Source: Chitinophaga sp. CB10
GTDB lineage: Bacteria; Bacteroidota; Bacteroidia; Chitinophagales; Chitinophagaceae
Assembly (NCBI GenBank): GCA_001870995.2
Contig: MLAV02000004.1
Coordinates: forward strand, 124,001 to 188,000
Direction of reading: 5' to 3'
Length of the DNA stretch: 64,000 nt
The notes beneath the pieces are model-generated. The model ran no database searches, had not been told where the DNA came from, and saw only the letters and a list, made by a program, of their open reading frames with translations. Within the stretch, counting starts at the first letter, position 1. Every line of letters starts with the position of its first letter. Made by a program: the position numbers and the translations under genes. Of the stretch, positions 61,761 through 64,000 are shown one piece after another.

Positions 61761-62441
61761 CTATTCCTGCATCACCTGCAATACAAATATCAATGACATG
61801 GGAGCCTTCGTTTCCGGATGCACCGGCTCTTCCAGCTGCAAAATTGTCAATCCTGCACCGGAAAACAGCTTCACCCAATCCGCAATCGTTCTGAAATACC
61901 ATTGATACGGCTGGACAAACGTTCGTTTCATACCATTCCAGCTCCCCTCCTTCCATCCGGTAGCATAAGGCTGCTGGCCGGCAATCACAAGCGGGTGTAA
62001 AGTTTGAATAAACAAATAACCATCCGGACGCACCACCATTCGGATATGCTGTAACAATAACTCCGTTTCCTCCTTATCCAACAAGGCAAAATTGATCACA
62101 GCTGCATCAAAAGGTTGTGATGCGGTATATACACCAGTGGCTATATCCCGGAAGCTGGCTACTGCGTAATAATCCCCACCTTTTTCAATGGCATTTTCAA
62201 TCAAGGCCGGTACTGCATCAACTCCAAATGCTTGTTTTCCCTGAGCCTGCAAAGCGCGGGTAAGCCAGCCTTCGCCACAACCTATATCCAGGATGCTTTG
62301 TATGGGATAGCTGAGAACGGTTTGGACAATGGCAGCATTTGTAACCAGAACCCTGGAGGATATTTCATCATGATCAATAGTGGCAATCCAATTGGCTGCA
62401 TTGGCATGCCAGGAAGTGAGGATGGCGGTATCTGGATCCAT
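61761..62441 (-). CDS. Class I SAM-dependent methyltransferase
   Basis: A 226-residue cytoplasmic protein. Motif I is SILDIGCGEGWLTRALQ (about 49-65), strand 2 is AFGVDAVPALIENA, the middle motif is FDAAVINFALLDKEET and the post-motif is VVRPDGYLFIQTLHP. These define a Methyltransf_11/25 enzyme. The C-terminal part (WFRTIADWVKLFSGAGLTIL) fits ubiE-like small-molecule methyltransferases. The acceptor is unknown. An ATG eight codons earlier (62465) also exists, but MDPDTAILTSW is the more usual type of start. The upstream 260 bases to 62701 contain only the terminator of the mobilisation genes and no recognisable promoter. Confidence 0.87.
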   Translation of the reverse strand: MDPDTAILTSWHANAANWIATIDHDEISSRVLVTNAAIVQTVLSYPIQSILDIGCGEGWLTRALQAQGKQAFGVDAVPALIENAIEKGGDYYAVASFRDIATGVYTASQPFDAAVINFALLDKEETELLLQHIRMVVRPDGYLFIQTLHPLVIAGQQPYATGWKEGSWNGMKRTFVQPYQWYFRTIADWVKLFSGAGLTILQLEEPVHPETKAPMSLIFVLQVMQE

Positions 62442-62655
62442 GGTGGTTGCGTTTTGTAGGTACAAGATAGAAAATAAATCGGTGCTGAATAGAGTTGTGA
62501 GAGGGAACAGGTATGAGCCTGCAGAAATCAGAAAGTTAAGTGAACCGTTAGTATGAAATGCTATTAGCGAAAACCATTGTTAATGGTGTTGATTAACCTG
62601 TATGAAGCACGGGAAAGAAATCTGTTTATACAAAACGACGTTGACTAAACGCTCA

Positions 62656-62689
62656 ATTAAAAAAAGAAAAACCTGCGACCAGCGCAGGC
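62656..62689 (-). terminator. Terminator of the mobilisation operon
   Basis: On the minus strand CCTGCG, a 5-base loop and CGCAGG are followed by TTTTTCTTTTTTT. This is a standard rho-independent terminator, 13 bases after the stop codon at 62702. Confidence 0.85.
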
Positions 62690-62701
62690 TTACAAAGTTG
62701 C

Positions 62702-63073
62702 TTATGCCTGCAATATGGAGCGTGTGTTGAATAACCATACAGCCCCTAAGACAAGCAACAGGAACAGGCAAGCGGAAACAATCGCTCCTGCCTTTACATG
62801 ATGATGATGTTTTATTTCCTGTACAGGTGGGCGTTTCAGCAGATCGTTATTTATTTCAAGATTTTGCGATAGCGTATAAACCGCGACTGTAGGAAATTTC
62901 AGGCGCTCAGGCATTCCTGCTACATCTACTTTTATCTGCTCTAAAGAAGTACCAACATTCTTTAACTGTTCTGTATAATCCGGCATTTGCGGCGCCGCGC
63001 TATTTATTTGCCGGATACCTTCATCAACTTTATTTAACTTGTCTACAATTGTCTGCAATAACAACTCATACAT
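62702..63073 (-). CDS. Small membrane protein of the mobilisation operon
   Basis: A 123-residue product. The N-terminal 85 residues are predicted helical and partly coiled coil (LLQTIVDKLNKVDEGIRQIN, YTEQLKNVGTSLEQIKVDVA). A histidine cluster follows (HHHH, about 89-92), then one membrane helix (VSACLFLLLVLGAVWLF, about 99-115). Similar short membrane proteins commonly follow relaxase genes in mobilisable elements of Bacteroidota, but their function is not established. It begins 37 bases after the relaxase stop and shares its terminator. Confidence 0.7.
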   Translation of the reverse strand: MYELLLQTIVDKLNKVDEGIRQINSAAPQMPDYTEQLKNVGTSLEQIKVDVAGMPERLKFPTVAVYTLSQNLEINNDLLKRPPVQEIKHHHHVKAGAIVSACLFLLLVLGAVWLFNTRSILQA

Positions 63074-63110
63074 AACACATAGTTTAATTCATTCTTAAAT
63101 AGATTTACTG

Positions 63111-63884
63111 TTACAAACGCAAACCACGTTTGTTTATCTGCTGCTGTTCTTGTGTAATCTGCTGCTGCATTGTCTTTTGTAAGCCTGATACAGAATATTT
63201 CCGGTCAATGCTGCTGCCTTTAAAGGCATACAAACCTTTTTTAAAACTAATGCCCTGTAATTGATGCGTATCCCCTTTGTACTTATACTGTACATCTATT
63301 CCTTTTTTCATTAGCTCCTTTTCCAATGCTGGCAAGGTTTTACAGCGGAGCAATACAGCCTCGATAGCCTGAAAAATCTCATAGCGGGCCGTTTCTTCAT
63401 GATTAAGGGCTTGCAGATTGGTGAGGGCTATTTTCTTTTCGATGGCAGGAACAAGCTGATATTTTTGCGTTAGCTGCTGCGCGGCCTTCTTCCCTCGTAA
63501 CCCTATCCAGTTATCACGGATTGCTTTTCCCCGGTTGTTGACCAAATTAGCGATAATATGCAGGTGCAAATGATTGGTATCTGTATGCTTTGTTATCACA
63601 TATTGGGTGTTAGTGATGCCTAGCTTTTCGAGGTATTCCCGCCCTATCTGCGCCAATGCATCATTGGTTAACTGTTCTCCAGGATAAAAGCTAAGGATGC
63701 CATGAAAAACAGCCTTTTTCTTATCTGGTAACTGCTGTCTGCTCATTTCAAAATCATTGCCCATATGCCGGTAACTATAATCTCTTACACCTTCCGCTTC
63801 CAGTATTTCCGCCCGCTGCTCATCTGCGCAAACGTAACGACAGCAGCCATAAAAGGATTTACCGGTAATTACTTTACTTATCAC
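63111..63884 (-). CDS. Relaxase/mobilisation nuclease
   Basis: A 257-residue MOB relaxase. The metal-binding motif is ITKHTDTNHLHLHI (His100, His106 and His108), and the N-terminal GCCRYVCADEQRAE has a Tyr (about 17) that could be the nicking residue. Relaxases cut the transfer origin and pilot the strand during conjugation. It is shorter than many relatives (300-450 residues) but has both key regions. The start is GTG (63882-63884), which overlaps the end of mobC by 11 bases, a typical arrangement in mobilisation operons. Confidence 0.92.
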   Translation of the reverse strand: MISKVITGKSFYGCCRYVCADEQRAEILEAEGVRDYSYRHMGNDFEMSRQQLPDKKKAVFHGILSFYPGEQLTNDALAQIGREYLEKLGITNTQYVITKHTDTNHLHLHIIANLVNNRGKAIRDNWIGLRGKKAAQQLTQKYQLVPAIEKKIALTNLQALNHEETARYEIFQAIEAVLLRCKTLPALEKELMKKGIDVQYKYKGDTHQLQGISFKKGLYAFKGSSIDRKYSVSGLQKTMQQQITQEQQQINKRGLRL

Positions 63885-64000
63885 GTCTTAACCAGTTTAA
63901 TAGGTTATCAATCTGGCTACGGTAACTTTCAAAAAGTAGCATGGCATTCAACATGCCCTCTTTGTGGGCTTGTTTCGATACTTGATTGATATTATTTGCC
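63874..64000 (-). CDS. mobC: Mobilisation protein MobC, C-terminal part (runs off the window)
   Basis: The open frame from the right edge ends in TAA at 63874-63876. The visible 41 residues read ANNINQVSKQAHKEGMLNAM then LLFESYRSQIDNLLNWLR. The NNINQ-x-x-KQAH block is the signature of the MobC accessory protein, which helps the relaxase melt the transfer origin. The last codons overlap the relaxase GTG start. The transfer origin and any integrase would lie further right, outside the window. Confidence 0.85.
   Translation of the reverse strand, partial: ANNINQVSKQAHKEGMLNAMLLFESYRSQIDNLLNWLRRDK

Noticed and set aside
61753..61905. 50-codon plus-strand frame beginning at the fourth start-block copy
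   Set aside because: It is antisense to the 3' end of the methyltransferase gene and has no domain. Only the leader match is interesting, and it is reported as a motif.
62570..62600. CCATTGTTAATGG palindrome beside the mobilisation terminator, considered as an attachment site
   Set aside because: No second copy was found in the window and no integrase is visible, so an attachment role cannot be supported.

Overview
The window comes from a Bacteroidota genome, most likely Chitinophagaceae and probably Chitinophaga. The evidence is three SusC/SusD outer-membrane pairs, a FecR anti-sigma factor with a DUF4974 tail beside an ECF sigma factor, a 1359-residue hybrid two-component regulator, many secreted glycoside hydrolases, and promoters of the Bacteroidota type (-33 TTTG or TTG, -7 TAnnTTTG). 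Nearly everything is polysaccharide use. The exceptions are an AT-rich transposon at about 38.2-41.0 kb and a mobilisation module at the right edge. No tRNA, rRNA or CRISPR array was seen.

Left part (1-5.1 kb): a truncated secreted protein, a methyltransferase and a large secreted beta-helix protein fused to a beta-propeller. PUL 1 (5.1-18.4 kb, minus strand) reads ECF sigma, FecR, STN-type SusC, SusD, a DUF6528-like lipoprotein, GH20 hexosaminidase and GH106-type alpha-L-rhamnosidase. It is wired for trans-envelope sigma/anti-sigma control. A chromate transporter and a 27-residue membrane protein follow.

The centre is one large plant-glycan region in two PULs. PUL 2 (20.2-36.2 kb, minus) is HTCS, SusC, SusD, a xyloglucan-binding-type surface lipoprotein, GH42, GH39 and GH29. 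PUL 3 (37.4-57.3 kb, minus, broken by one plus-strand gene) is GH31 with PA14, SusC, SusD, BACON-GH5, GH3, CE1-like esterase, GH97 and the C-terminal half of a sialate O-acetylesterase. Together the enzymes could strip fucose, galactose, xylose and acetyl groups from a beta-glucan backbone, which fits acetylated fucogalactoxyloglucan. This is inferred from families only. PUL 2 and PUL 3 promoters share an almost identical start-codon block and a similar G-run/C-run element near -56, so the single HTCS may control both.

The transposon (38176-41049) has 27-bp imperfect terminal inverted repeats, an IS1595-type transposase and five or six uncharacterised cargo genes: small membrane proteins, an XRE repressor and a lysine-rich protein. 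It abuts the esterase fragment, and the esterase N-terminal half, with its catalytic serine, is not on the other side. The transposase has Tyr where the family normally has its second catalytic Asp.

Right part (57.6-64 kb): a beta-helix protein with phage-tailspike features and no signal peptide, an NTF2-like protein, a cytoplasmic protein of unknown function, a second methyltransferase, then membrane protein, MOB relaxase and the 3' end of mobC. This last group is probably the edge of a mobilisable element that continues past the window.
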